A stretch of DNA of 9,421 nt from JBGPLJ01 sp041486385. Lineage in GTDB: Bacteria; Pseudomonadota; Gammaproteobacteria; Steroidobacterales; Steroidobacteraceae. The notes beneath the pieces were generated by a model. The model searched no databases. It was not told the DNA's origin and saw only the letters and a program-made list of their open reading frames with translations. The translations under genes and the position numbers were made by a program. Positions 1 through 6,517 of this stretch are shown piece by piece (the first letter of the stretch is position 1; every line of letters begins with the position of its first letter). The stretch is taken from the NCBI GenBank assembly GCA_041486385.1, contig JBGPLJ010000128.1:1-9421 (forward strand), given 5' to 3'.

Positions 1-182
1 CCGAGCGGTCGTCCGCCGGAATTTCTGATGCGCGTTTGCGCCATGAGCGCGAAGGAGGCCCCCAGCCATCGCCGCCGCCACCGTGGAAAACAAATCTGCG
101 CCAGTTCTACTTCTTTGCACTTGCCCCTTCTGTCACAAGCTCGGGTCGGCTATTGTGGCGGCGCGTTTGTGTATTCGAGTAA
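1..182. other. Left-edge segment without a supportable gene
   Basis: I find no gene here. Several frames stay open by chance in this GC-rich stretch, including plus frames running to stops near 182 and 192 and a minus-strand ATG at 44 reading off the left edge. None has a good ribosome binding site, a recognisable protein sequence or clear codon bias. An AAGGAGG at 52-58 has no start codon at a useful distance. The promoter of the following VOC gene probably lies here; the best I see is CTGTCA (130-135) and TATTGT (151-156) with a short 15-bp spacer, which is weak. Confidence 0.4.
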
Positions 183-191
183 GTGCCCCTA

Positions 192-911
192 ATGCTTGGC
201 CGATTTCTTGAAATCAGCGTGACCGCACCCGACGTGCTCGAATCGCTCGACTTCTATCGGCGCCTCGGTTTTTCCGAAGCAACGGTCAGCGAAGCCTGGA
301 AGCATCCGTATGCCGTCGTGACCGATGGCCGAGTCGCGATCGGGCTGCATGGCCACGAATTTCAATCCCCGGCCTTGACGTTCGTGTGGCCGGACTTGAA
401 GCCGCACGTCGCCGAGCTCGTGCGACTCGGCATCCACCCCGTCTTCCAGAAGCTCGGCGACGATGAGTTCAATGAAGTCGGGTTCAAGGATCCGGGCGGA
501 CAGATGCTGACCCTGCTCGAAGCGCGCACCTATTCGCCGCCGGACCGGCGCGAAACCGAAGTGTCGCTGTGCGGCTACTTCACTGAATTCGGCACGCCGC
601 AGACGGACTTCGGCGCAGCCGTCAAGTTCTGGGACAAGCTTGGCTTCATCGCTGCCGAAGAAACCGCGGAGCCCTTCGTGCGCATCAGCCTCACCTCGGA
701 CCATCTCGACATCGGCCTTTATCGGCCGGACGACTTCAGGAAGCCGGTGCTGCTCTTCGTCGATAGCGATCTGCCGCTCAGGCTCGAGAAGATCCGCGAG
801 CAGGGCCTCGAGCCGGAAACGCGCATGCCAAGCGTGCTCGATCCCGCAACTACCGCGATGTTCATTGCGCCTGAAGGCACGCCGCTCGTGCTCATGTCGC
901 AAGAGAACTGA
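192..911 (+). CDS. Two-domain VOC (glyoxalase/bleomycin-resistance fold) protein
   Basis: The 239-residue product contains two vicinal-oxygen-chelate modules in tandem. The first, about residues 4-112, opens with RFLEISV, has a DFYRRLGF helix typical of the fold and closes with DPGGQMLTLLEA. The second, about 125-237, shows KFWDKLGF and ends APEGTPLVLMSQ. Family members bind a divalent metal through His/Glu ligands. In module 1 candidates are E7, H53 or H55, and E110; module 2 keeps a Glu (E132) but lacks matching His residues, so it may be structural. No signal peptide is present, so it is presumably cytoplasmic. The substrate cannot be read from sequence; the family includes glyoxalases, dioxygenases and resistance proteins. 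I chose ATG 192 because the product then begins just before the first strand; an in-frame GTG at 183 is an alternative, and neither has a strong ribosome binding site. The next gene starts 21 bp downstream, suggesting co-transcription. Confidence 0.85.
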   Translation: MLGRFLEISVTAPDVLESLDFYRRLGFSEATVSEAWKHPYAVVTDGRVAIGLHGHEFQSPALTFVWPDLKPHVAELVRLGIHPVFQKLGDDEFNEVGFKDPGGQMLTLLEARTYSPPDRRETEVSLCGYFTEFGTPQTDFGAAVKFWDKLGFIAAEETAEPFVRISLTSDHLDIGLYRPDDFRKPVLLFVDSDLPLRLEKIREQGLEPETRMPSVLDPATTAMFIAPEGTPLVLMSQEN

Positions 912-932
912 AGCGAGAGCGGCCGCTCCCGG

Positions 933-3032
933 ATGTCCACCGTTTCGAGCCTCCCGCGCGCGTTGCTGACCTTGCTGGCGCTTTCGGGGAGCGTCGGCGC
1001 GACGCTCGCGAACGCCGACGAAGGGTTGTGGACCTTTGAACGCGTCCCGCGTGATCTCATCGCAGCGCGTCGCAGCGTGACGCTCGACGATGCCTGGCTC
1101 AATCACCTGCAGCTCGCAAGCGTGCGTCTGACCGGCGGCTGCAGTGCGGCGCTCGTCTCTGCGCACGGTCTGATGATGACCAGCCGGGGATGCGTGGACA
1201 TCTGCCTGGCGGACAACACGAATTCCGCCGCCGATCTCGGGAGCAACGGGTTTCTCAGCCGCGGCATGAGCGATGAAAGGCGCTGCCGGCGTATGCGCGC
1301 GCAGGTTCTGGTGGCGACCGAAGACATCACCGGCCAGGTGCAGCTCGCGACCGCGGGTCTCGATGCAGTTGCCGCTCAGAACGCTCGCGACCGTGAGCTC
1401 GCGCGGCTCGAACAAGCCTGCGAGGACGCGCTGCGATCGGATCCCAAAGCCGAGCCCCTCGACTGCGAACCGGTCGCGCTCTTCTCGGGCGCGGAGTACC
1501 GGCTCTACAAGTACCGCACCTACGCCGATGTCCGCCTTGCATTCGCACCGGAGCGCAGTGTCGCGCGGTTTGCCGGGGCCGCATTCGAGTTTCCCCGTCA
1601 GGCCTTTGACGTCGCGCTGCTGCGCGTATACGTCGAAGGCAAACCCGCGCAGACGGACGCTTTCCTGCGCGTCAATTTTGCCGGACCGGCCGTGGGCGAG
1701 CCGCTCTTTGTCTCCGGTCATCCGGCGCCTACGTACCGCACGCACAGCGTCGCGGAACTGCTCACGGATCGGGACACGGTGCTGCCTTTCGCGCTGCTCG
1801 AGGCGGCGGAACTCAAGGGTCGCTACGCGCAGTTTGCGCTGGCAGGTGCGTCCGCGCGGGACCATGTGGCGGAGCCGCTCGCGAGTATCGATCGCGAACT
1901 GCGCTTGCAGAGCGCGCTCTTCGCGGCTCTCCTCGATGAGCGGCAGCTCGCCAGGAAGCGCCAGCAGGAGGACGCGTTCAAACTCCGCCTCGCACAGGAT
2001 CCCGACTTCAAGCTCACGACCGCATCCGCTTTCGATGACATCGCGGCCGCGCAGCAGGCACGACGGTCGCTCTTTCCACGGCAAGGAGCGCTCGAGAACG
2101 GCGGCGCCCTCACTTGCAAGCTCTGCATCTTTGCCAACCTCCTGATACGCGGCGCGGCGGAAAGGCAAAAACCCGATACCGAACGGCGCCCGGGATTTCA
2201 CAACGCCGATCTGCCGCGGATCGAAAACGCGCTCGCGAGCAACGCGCCCATCGCCATCGACGTTGAATCGCTGACGCTCACGTTCCTGCTGGAGCGCGTG
2301 CGCGACCGGGCCAAGGCGAACAACCTCGCGGTCGCGCATCTCTTCGCGACCGAAGCGCCGATGACGATCGCAGAGCGGGTGATCAGCCACACACGGCTCG
2401 TCGACCCCGCGTATCGCGTGCAGCTCTGGACCACTGGCGTAGGTGCGATCGTTGCATCGGAGGACCCGCTGATTGAACTCGCACGGGATCTCTCCTCGGA
2501 GACACAGACGGCCGAGGCCGCCTGGCAGCAAGACGTGGAAGCGCCCATGCGGCGCGCGGGGGAACGGCTCGCTCGAGCGCGCGCGAAATTCGGCAACGCG
2601 TCGGATTACTCCGACGCCACCGGCACCCTGCGGCTGTCGTCCGGCACGATGGCCGGCCTGAGCGTCAATGGCGCAACGATCGCGCCCATGACAACGCTCA
2701 GCCAGATGTTCGAAGGCACCGCATCGCCGACAGGCGACTTCCTGCCGTCATTTTGGCTCGACGCGAAACCCAGAATCACCGCTACGGCCGGACTCGACAT
2801 CGCCATCGACAACGATATCGGCGCCGGCTGTCCGGGCTGCGCAGTGGTCAGTACAGCCGGAGAACTCGTCGGTGTTGTCTTCGACGGCAATCGCGCATCC
2901 GTCGCGGGCCGTTACTGGTTCGACGCGGACGCGAACCGCGCCATCGCGGTTGACACGGCGGCGCTCAAGGAAATCCTGCTCAAGGTCTACCGTGCCGACG
3001 AGCTGATGAAGGAATTGGTCATTCCGCGCTGA
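933..3032 (+). CDS. S46-family (DPP7/DPP11-like) exported protein lacking the catalytic triad
   Basis: The 699-residue product has the length and layout of family S46 dipeptidyl-peptidases, periplasmic enzymes that remove N-terminal dipeptides. A signal peptide spans about residues 1-28 (ATLANA then DEGLWTFE). The N-terminal half of the trypsin-like domain is clear (WLNHLQLASVRLTGGCSA, 55-72; YADVRLAFAPE, 197-207; SGHP, 261-264), as are a helical insert (about 320-560) and the C-terminal half (TGTLRLSSGTMAG, 563-575; GELVGVVFDGN, 643-653). The catalytic motifs are gone. NHHC, carrying the nucleophile-activating His, is TSRGC (83-87), putting Gly at 86. The Asp-containing FGGDxDN block is the shorter FAGAAFEF (213-220). 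GGNSGSP is AGCPGCA (631-637), with Pro 634 replacing the catalytic Ser. The reading frame is intact, so this looks like a maintained non-peptidase homologue. Ten mature cysteines include two CxxC motifs (395-398, 633-636). It probably shares a transcript with the VOC gene and converges on a YceI lipoprotein gene. Confidence 0.9.
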   Translation: MSTVSSLPRALLTLLALSGSVGATLANADEGLWTFERVPRDLIAARRSVTLDDAWLNHLQLASVRLTGGCSAALVSAHGLMMTSRGCVDICLADNTNSAADLGSNGFLSRGMSDERRCRRMRAQVLVATEDITGQVQLATAGLDAVAAQNARDRELARLEQACEDALRSDPKAEPLDCEPVALFSGAEYRLYKYRTYADVRLAFAPERSVARFAGAAFEFPRQAFDVALLRVYVEGKPAQTDAFLRVNFAGPAVGEPLFVSGHPAPTYRTHSVAELLTDRDTVLPFALLEAAELKGRYAQFALAGASARDHVAEPLASIDRELRLQSALFAALLDERQLARKRQQEDAFKLRLAQDPDFKLTTASAFDDIAAAQQARRSLFPRQGALENGGALTCKLCIFANLLIRGAAERQKPDTERRPGFHNADLPRIENALASNAPIAIDVESLTLTFLLERVRDRAKANNLAVAHLFATEAPMTIAERVISHTRLVDPAYRVQLWTTGVGAIVASEDPLIELARDLSSETQTAEAAWQQDVEAPMRRAGERLARARAKFGNASDYSDATGTLRLSSGTMAGLSVNGATIAPMTTLSQMFEGTASPTGDFLPSFWLDAKPRITATAGLDIAIDNDIGAGCPGCAVVSTAGELVGVVFDGNRASVAGRYWFDADANRAIAVDTAALKEILLKVYRADELMKELVIPR

Positions 3033-3741
3033 GCTCGGCGCGTATTTTGAATTTCACATCCAGTTGATCCTGTACCGCCAGCGCACCGAGCGCCGCGGAG
3101 AAAGGCGTCAGGCCGAGGTCCGTCTGTTTGAACGTGAACTCGCCCGTCGCGGTGAGACCGTCACCGTCGAGCGCAAGACGCACGGGCGCCTTGAGCTCAT
3201 GCGTCGCACCCTTGAGGTCGACCTGAAACGAAACCTCGTAAGTCTCGCCCGCCCGCGTAATACCGGTTGATCGCACCGCGACTGCCGGAAACTGATCCCC
3301 GTCGAGTACCTCGGGTCGCATCATGTTCTTGTGCGTGCCTGCGCGCGCCGTATCGCTCACCGGCGTGGCAAAGTCCGCGCCTTCCTCCGCGCGCTTGTCC
3401 GGTTCATCGACGGCGAGCGACATCACGGGCATCATGATTTCGAAATGAGCGTCGGCAGGGTCTTCCGGCAGCGTCACACTGCCGATCAGGTTGTGCGACG
3501 TCATCACGTGATTGTGGCCGAGCTTGGCGAGTGTGCCCGACCGGTACACCAGGATGCGGACCTCGGACGCCTCCGTAACGACGCGATAGAGCTTGCCGGG
3601 CATCTGCGACGCGCTCGCCGGCGTCGATGCAGGTGCGCCGGTCGCTGCGGGACGCGTGGGCGGCGTAGGACAACCCGCCAGAGCGAACGCCAGCGCGGCC
3701 GGCAATATTGTTCGCAAAGCGGCACGCGAGGCGAACTTCAT
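3019..3741 (-). CDS. YceI-family lipoprotein
   Basis: The 240-residue product starts with a basic, hydrophobic leader ending in the lipobox LAGC (Cys24), so it should be a lipoprotein. Residue +2 is Pro, not Asp, which by the E. coli sorting rule favours the outer membrane. A Pro/Ala/Thr-rich linker (25-47) leads to a YceI-like domain (about 51-237): GHNHVMTS after the first strands, a central VSFQVDLKGATHELKAPV stretch and a C-terminal KIRAEL strand. YceI proteins are lipocalin-like barrels that bind polyisoprenoid lipids; the ligand here is unknown. The ATG is well supported by AAGGAGA three bases upstream. The gene is divergent from cytochrome b561, across 87 bp, and its last 14 bp overlap the convergent S46-like gene. 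A second YceI protein, without a lipobox, is encoded on the other side of the cytochrome. Confidence 0.88.
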   Translation of the reverse strand: MKFASRAALRTILPAALAFALAGCPTPPTRPAATGAPASTPASASQMPGKLYRVVTEASEVRILVYRSGTLAKLGHNHVMTSHNLIGSVTLPEDPADAHFEIMMPVMSLAVDEPDKRAEEGADFATPVSDTARAGTHKNMMRPEVLDGDQFPAVAVRSTGITRAGETYEVSFQVDLKGATHELKAPVRLALDGDGLTATGEFTFKQTDLGLTPFSAALGALAVQDQLDVKFKIRAELSAE

Positions 3742-3744
3742 ACG

Positions 3745-3751
3745 TCTCCTT
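3745..3751 (-). promoter_or_regulatory. Shine-Dalgarno site of the YceI lipoprotein gene
   Basis: Read on the minus strand this is AAGGAGA, three bases before the ATG that ends at 3741. It is one of the two best ribosome binding sites in the window and fixes the lipoprotein start, giving a leader of normal length before the lipobox. Confidence 0.75.
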
Positions 3752-3814
3752 CAGTCGTAGCAGCTACCCGGCTCGTCACGGCGTGAGCATGATACCGGGT
3801 GCATTCAATGTTGC

Positions 3815-3820
3815 TAGACT
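3815..3820 (+). promoter_or_regulatory. Possible extended -10 element (TGC-TAGACT) for cytochrome b561
   Basis: TAGACT matches four of six TATAAT bases and is preceded by TGC, the TGn extension of extended -10 promoters. No convincing -35 hexamer lies 16-18 bp upstream. The element ends only eight bases before the ATG at 3829, and that ATG has no Shine-Dalgarno sequence, so transcription would start at or just before the start codon. This is inference from position and motif only. Confidence 0.35.
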
Positions 3821-3828
3821 TGCGAGCC

Positions 3829-4380
3829 ATGCAGATACGCAATTCACTCAATCGGTATGGCGCGGTCGCGCAATCCCTGCACTGGATCGTGGTCGTTCTG
3901 GTCGTTCTGCAATTCATGAGCGCGCTCATCGCGGACGACATGCCCTTCGGCGTCGCCAAGGCTCTGATCATGGTGCGGCACAAATCCATCGGCGTCACCA
4001 TCCTGGTGCTTGCGACACTGCGCCTCGCGTGGCGGCTCGCGAATCCCGTGCCGACGCTGCCGGCGACGCTCAAGCCCTACGAACGCCGCCTCGCAAATGT
4101 CACGCACACCCTCCTTTACGTTTGCCTGTTCGCGATGCCGATCACCGGCTGGATCATGACAGCCGCAAAGAATTTTCCGTTCCGCTGGTTCGGACTTTTT
4201 TCCTGGCCCATGCCGATCGCGCCGAACAAAGCGCTCGGTGAGATCATGCAGACGACGCATACCACGCTTGCGGTCACGCTCGCCGCAGTCGTCACGCTGC
4301 ACATTCTCGCGGCGCTCAAACATCACTTCGTGCTCAAGGACAGTGTCCTGAAGCGCATGCTGCCCTTTACGCGAACCTAG
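3829..4380 (+). CDS. Cytochrome b561 (di-haem b, four-helix membrane protein)
   Basis: The 183-residue product fits bacterial cytochrome b561, which passes electrons between membrane quinol and other acceptors through two haems b. Four hydrophobic segments lie at about residues 20-35, 54-71, 93-112 and 145-163. Likely axial haem ligands are H18 (SLHW), H51 (VRHKSIG) and the pair H144/H158 in the last helix, whose 14-residue spacing matches the E. coli CybB family; H93 is another conserved-looking histidine. GWIMTAAK after helix 3 is also typical. ATG 3829 is preferred because MQIRNSLNRYG then H18 is the usual family N-terminus; upstream in-frame GTG 3799 and ATG 3808 would add an atypical extension. 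The YceI gene begins 17 bp downstream, the same pairing as E. coli yceJ-yceI. Confidence 0.92.
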   Translation: MQIRNSLNRYGAVAQSLHWIVVVLVVLQFMSALIADDMPFGVAKALIMVRHKSIGVTILVLATLRLAWRLANPVPTLPATLKPYERRLANVTHTLLYVCLFAMPITGWIMTAAKNFPFRWFGLFSWPMPIAPNKALGEIMQTTHTTLAVTLAAVVTLHILAALKHHFVLKDSVLKRMLPFTRT

Positions 4381-4397
4381 GCCATCAGGCGCAAGCC

Positions 4398-5030
4398 ATG
4401 CACAAGCCACTCCTTCTCTTATTGGGCGCTTTGATCGTCTCCGCGCCGCTCGCGTCGCACGCGGCGGCACGGGCCTACAGCATGGATGCAACCCGGAGCA
4501 CGCTCACTTTCGGCGCCGATCAGATGGGAGCGCCATTCGAAGGGCACTTCGGCAAGTTCAGCGCGTCGATCAGGTTCGACGCCGCCGATATGGCCGGCAG
4601 CCAATTCGATGTGACGGTCGACCTCGCATCGGCCGACACCGGAGAAGAGCAGCGTAACGGCACCTTGCTGGGTCCGGACTTCTTCGATATCGCGAACTTC
4701 AAGACTGCGCACTACGTGACAAGCGCCATCACGAAGACCAAGACCGGCACTTACCAAGCCACTGGCAAGCTCACGCTTCGCGACGTCACGCGCGATGTGA
4801 CAATCGCCTTCAGTTTCACGAGCCGTAAGGAAGGCGCCGTCACGGCGTTCTATCTTGTGGGCTCCGCCGCGCTGAAACGTCACGACTTCGGTGTCGGTCG
4901 CGGCGAGTACGAGGACCCGGAAAGCGTCGGCGAGAATGTCCCGGTGAAATTCAACCTGCGGCTGCTTCCCGCCGCGGAGCCGGGCAAGAAGCAGATTCCA
5001 AAGAAGCCGACGCCGTCGACGAGCAAGTGA
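4398..5030 (+). CDS. Soluble periplasmic YceI-family protein
   Basis: The 210-residue product has a Sec signal peptide (hydrophobic core about 4-16, cleavage near SHA, residue 22) and a YceI domain at about 26-192. Family landmarks include the opening strand YSMDATRSTLTFGADQMG, FGKFSASIRFD, the DFFDIANF motif (about 94-101), GKLTLRDVTRDVTIAFSF and the late KRHDFGVGRGEY segment. YceI proteins form a lipocalin-like barrel around a polyisoprenoid chain. Beside a b561 cytochrome, binding of a quinone or related isoprenoid in the periplasm is a reasonable but unproven role. It ends in a Lys/Pro-rich tail (about 193-210, KKQIPKKPTPSTSK), longer than I expect for the family. There is no lipobox, unlike the divergent YceI lipoprotein. 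The start lacks a clear ribosome binding site and lies 17 bp after the cytochrome stop. Confidence 0.92.
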   Translation: MHKPLLLLLGALIVSAPLASHAAARAYSMDATRSTLTFGADQMGAPFEGHFGKFSASIRFDAADMAGSQFDVTVDLASADTGEEQRNGTLLGPDFFDIANFKTAHYVTSAITKTKTGTYQATGKLTLRDVTRDVTIAFSFTSRKEGAVTAFYLVGSAALKRHDFGVGRGEYEDPESVGENVPVKFNLRLLPAAEPGKKQIPKKPTPSTSK

Positions 5031-5058
5031 GACACGGAGTTGATCGGGCATTGCATCG

Positions 5059-5430
5059 ATGCGCGTGAATAAGAAAAGCCGCCGCGCTCTCACCCTGCTC
5101 GCCGCATTGACGCTGGTGCTGCCGCGCCTGCTCGTCGCGCCCGGTTACATGCCGGGGTTCAATGCGGACGGGCGCGTGAGTGTCGTCGCCTGCGATCCCG
5201 ATCTGCGCGCGCTGCTTGGCGACGAGCACGCTTATCATCATCGCCATGCGCACGCGGATGGCGAGAGCTGTCCGTTCGGGATGAGCGGCGCCCCGGCGCT
5301 CGCGTCGGCGGCGATGCCCGCCACGCTCACTCCGGATGCCGGCAGTCTTCTACTTCTCACCGATGTCGCCGCTATTGCAGGCGTTCGACTTTCCTCCGCC
5401 CATCGAGCACGCGCGCCTCCCAGCGTCTGA
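5059..5430 (+). CDS. Small exported His-rich protein, DUF2946-like
   Basis: The 123-residue product starts MRVNKKSRRA followed by a hydrophobic stretch (about 10-27), either a signal peptide or a membrane anchor. LLVAPGYMPGFNADGRVSVVACD (split here as LLVAPGYMPGF and NADGRVSVVACD, 24-46) resembles small uncharacterised proteobacterial proteins of the DUF2946 type. A cluster at 55-73 contains five His (57, 60, 61, 63, 65) followed by C71 in ESCPF; with C45 these are plausible metal ligands. The rest is Ala/Leu-rich without a recognisable domain. A metal-binding role is inferred from composition only. It starts 28 bp after the YceI gene and is followed 66 bp later by the barrel protein, in an apparent operon. 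The best Shine-Dalgarno-like GGAG is about 20 bases upstream, too far to be convincing. Confidence 0.72.
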   Translation: MRVNKKSRRALTLLAALTLVLPRLLVAPGYMPGFNADGRVSVVACDPDLRALLGDEHAYHHRHAHADGESCPFGMSGAPALASAAMPATLTPDAGSLLLLTDVAAIAGVRLSSAHRARAPPSV

Positions 5431-5469
5431 TCTCTCCCGCGACTTTTCAAGTCTCTACGGAATGCAACT

Positions 5470-5485
5470 GGCGGTTGGAGCCGCC
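5470..5485 (+). other. Hairpin just upstream of the barrel gene's ribosome binding site
   Basis: GGCGG and CCGCC form a perfect five-bp stem with a six-base loop (TTGGAG). The 3' arm ends one base before GGGAG (5487-5491), the Shine-Dalgarno sequence of the gene starting at 5497. The hairpin may be fortuitous in GC-rich DNA, or may modulate translation or processing between the two genes. Confidence 0.3.
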
Positions 5486-5496
5486 TGGGAGTCATC

Positions 5497-6450
5497 ATGA
5501 AATCTTCTATGGGGAGACGGCGGTTCGCCGTCGGCGCCGCGAAAGGAATACCAATAGCCCTCGCGCTGGCCGGCCTCGCGCCCGTTGCCGAGGCCTGTTC
5601 CATCTGTCGCTGCGGCGACCCGACCTTCAACGCGCTCGGCAAGGACGTGCTGTCGGCGAGCGGCTGGCGCGTCGCTTTCGATTGGGAGCGATTCGCCAAG
5701 AGCCAGGGCAACGACACCGCGGGCGAATCCACGATCGAGCAACGCTACACGGCGGACTTTGCCTACAGCATCGCCGATCGCATGCTGCTCGTCGCTCGAC
5801 TGCCGTACAGCGAACGCACTCTGACCGAGCACGCCGGCGCGGACACGGAACGCACGAATACTTCGGGTCTTGCGGACCCTGAAATCTATGCGCAGGTGCG
5901 GCTCTGGGCGTCGCCCTTCACGGGTGCGCTCGGGCGCCGGGCGAACATCTCCGCGACGCTCGGCCTGAAGACCGATTGGGGCGTCAACGATGAGTCGCGC
6001 GGTGGTGCCCGCCTCGATGAGCACGCGCAGCCCGGCACCGGTTCGACGGACTACTTTGCGGGCTTGTCGGGCTATTACCTCATCAATCGCGACTCGACGC
6101 TTTTCAGTTCCGTGCAGTTGCGCGTGCCTGGCACCAACAACTTCAATTACCGCTACGGCCGCATCTATCTCGCGAACTTCGCGTATGAGCGCAAGCTTGC
6201 CGCGCATGTCGACTCGGTGCTCGAGTTGAACTATCGGCACGCGGAACGTGACCGTATCGACGCGGCGGGCACACTCGATGGCGATACCGGCGGCGCGGTC
6301 CTCTATCTGACACCGCGCGTGCTGTTCGAAGTCGGCGGGGGAGTTGTTCTGAGGCTCGCCGCACAGGTGCCGGTCGTCAAGAATTTGTACGGTGAACAGA
6401 CCGAAAGGACCGTCTACAACATCGGCCTGACCTATGCCTTCGGCGGCTAG
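5497..6450 (+). CDS. Predicted outer-membrane beta-barrel protein with N-terminal CxxCxC
   Basis: The 317-residue product has an export signal (about 1-33, APVAEA then Cys34) and then alternating amphipathic strands ending in aromatic residues, such as WRVAFDWERF, YTADFAYSI, ANISATLGLKTDWG, TLFSSVQLRVPG, VYNIGLTYAFGG. Many are separated by short turns or charged loops, the pattern of an outer-membrane barrel. It resembles the broad 'transporter' group related to MetA/phenol-degradation outer-membrane proteins, but I cannot assign a substrate. The mature N-terminus starts CSICRCGDP (Cys 34, 37, 39), a compact CxxCxC that could bind metal or form disulfides. The leader has RRRF (7-10), which fits a twin-arginine RRxF motif; that would be unusual for a barrel. 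The ATG is supported by GGGAG five bases upstream. It is the last gene of the apparent b561-YceI-His-rich cluster. Confidence 0.78.
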   Translation: MKSSMGRRRFAVGAAKGIPIALALAGLAPVAEACSICRCGDPTFNALGKDVLSASGWRVAFDWERFAKSQGNDTAGESTIEQRYTADFAYSIADRMLLVARLPYSERTLTEHAGADTERTNTSGLADPEIYAQVRLWASPFTGALGRRANISATLGLKTDWGVNDESRGGARLDEHAQPGTGSTDYFAGLSGYYLINRDSTLFSSVQLRVPGTNNFNYRYGRIYLANFAYERKLAAHVDSVLELNYRHAERDRIDAAGTLDGDTGGAVLYLTPRVLFEVGGGVVLRLAAQVPVVKNLYGEQTERTVYNIGLTYAFGG

Positions 6451-6454
6451 CCCG

Positions 6455-6475
6455 AAAAGGGGTCAGATTTATTTT
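6455..6475 (+). repeat. Solitary GGGGTCAGATTTATTTT element (RAYT/IS200-like associated)
   Basis: Five bases after the barrel gene stop, A/T-rich flanks enclose GGGGTCAGATTTATTTT, which stands out in composition from the GC-rich surroundings. From memory, this motif and variants such as GGGGACAGATTTATTTT commonly flank REP-associated tyrosine transposase genes in gammaproteobacteria. I see only one copy, no inverted partner in the window and no transposase ORF, so it is best read as a lone or leftover repeat end. Confidence 0.55.
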
Positions 6476-6517
6476 GCCCGTTCGACGGTTTCGGCGGAGT
6501 CAGTCAGCGGAGGGGCC

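Noticed and set aside
1..44. Minus-strand gene starting at ATG 44 and leaving the left edge
   Set aside because: Only 14 codons are visible, with no ribosome binding site and unconvincing third-position bias.
189..2531. 780-codon open frame on the minus strand
   Set aside because: It is antisense to the VOC and S46-like genes, is Arg/Glu-rich with no recognisable domain, and arises because GC-rich codons leave the complementary frame free of stops.
933..3032. S46-like gene as a pseudogene
   Set aside because: The frame is uninterrupted over 699 codons, with normal codon bias, an intact signal peptide and conserved scaffold motifs; loss is confined to catalytic positions.
3799..3828. GTG or ATG start upstream of cytochrome b561
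   Set aside because: It would add about 7-10 residues not typical of the family and would start within the likely promoter, without a ribosome binding site.
3844..4491. Minus-strand open frame opposite cytochrome b561
   Set aside because: The plus frame has clear b561 helices and haem histidines; the minus frame is a compositional shadow.
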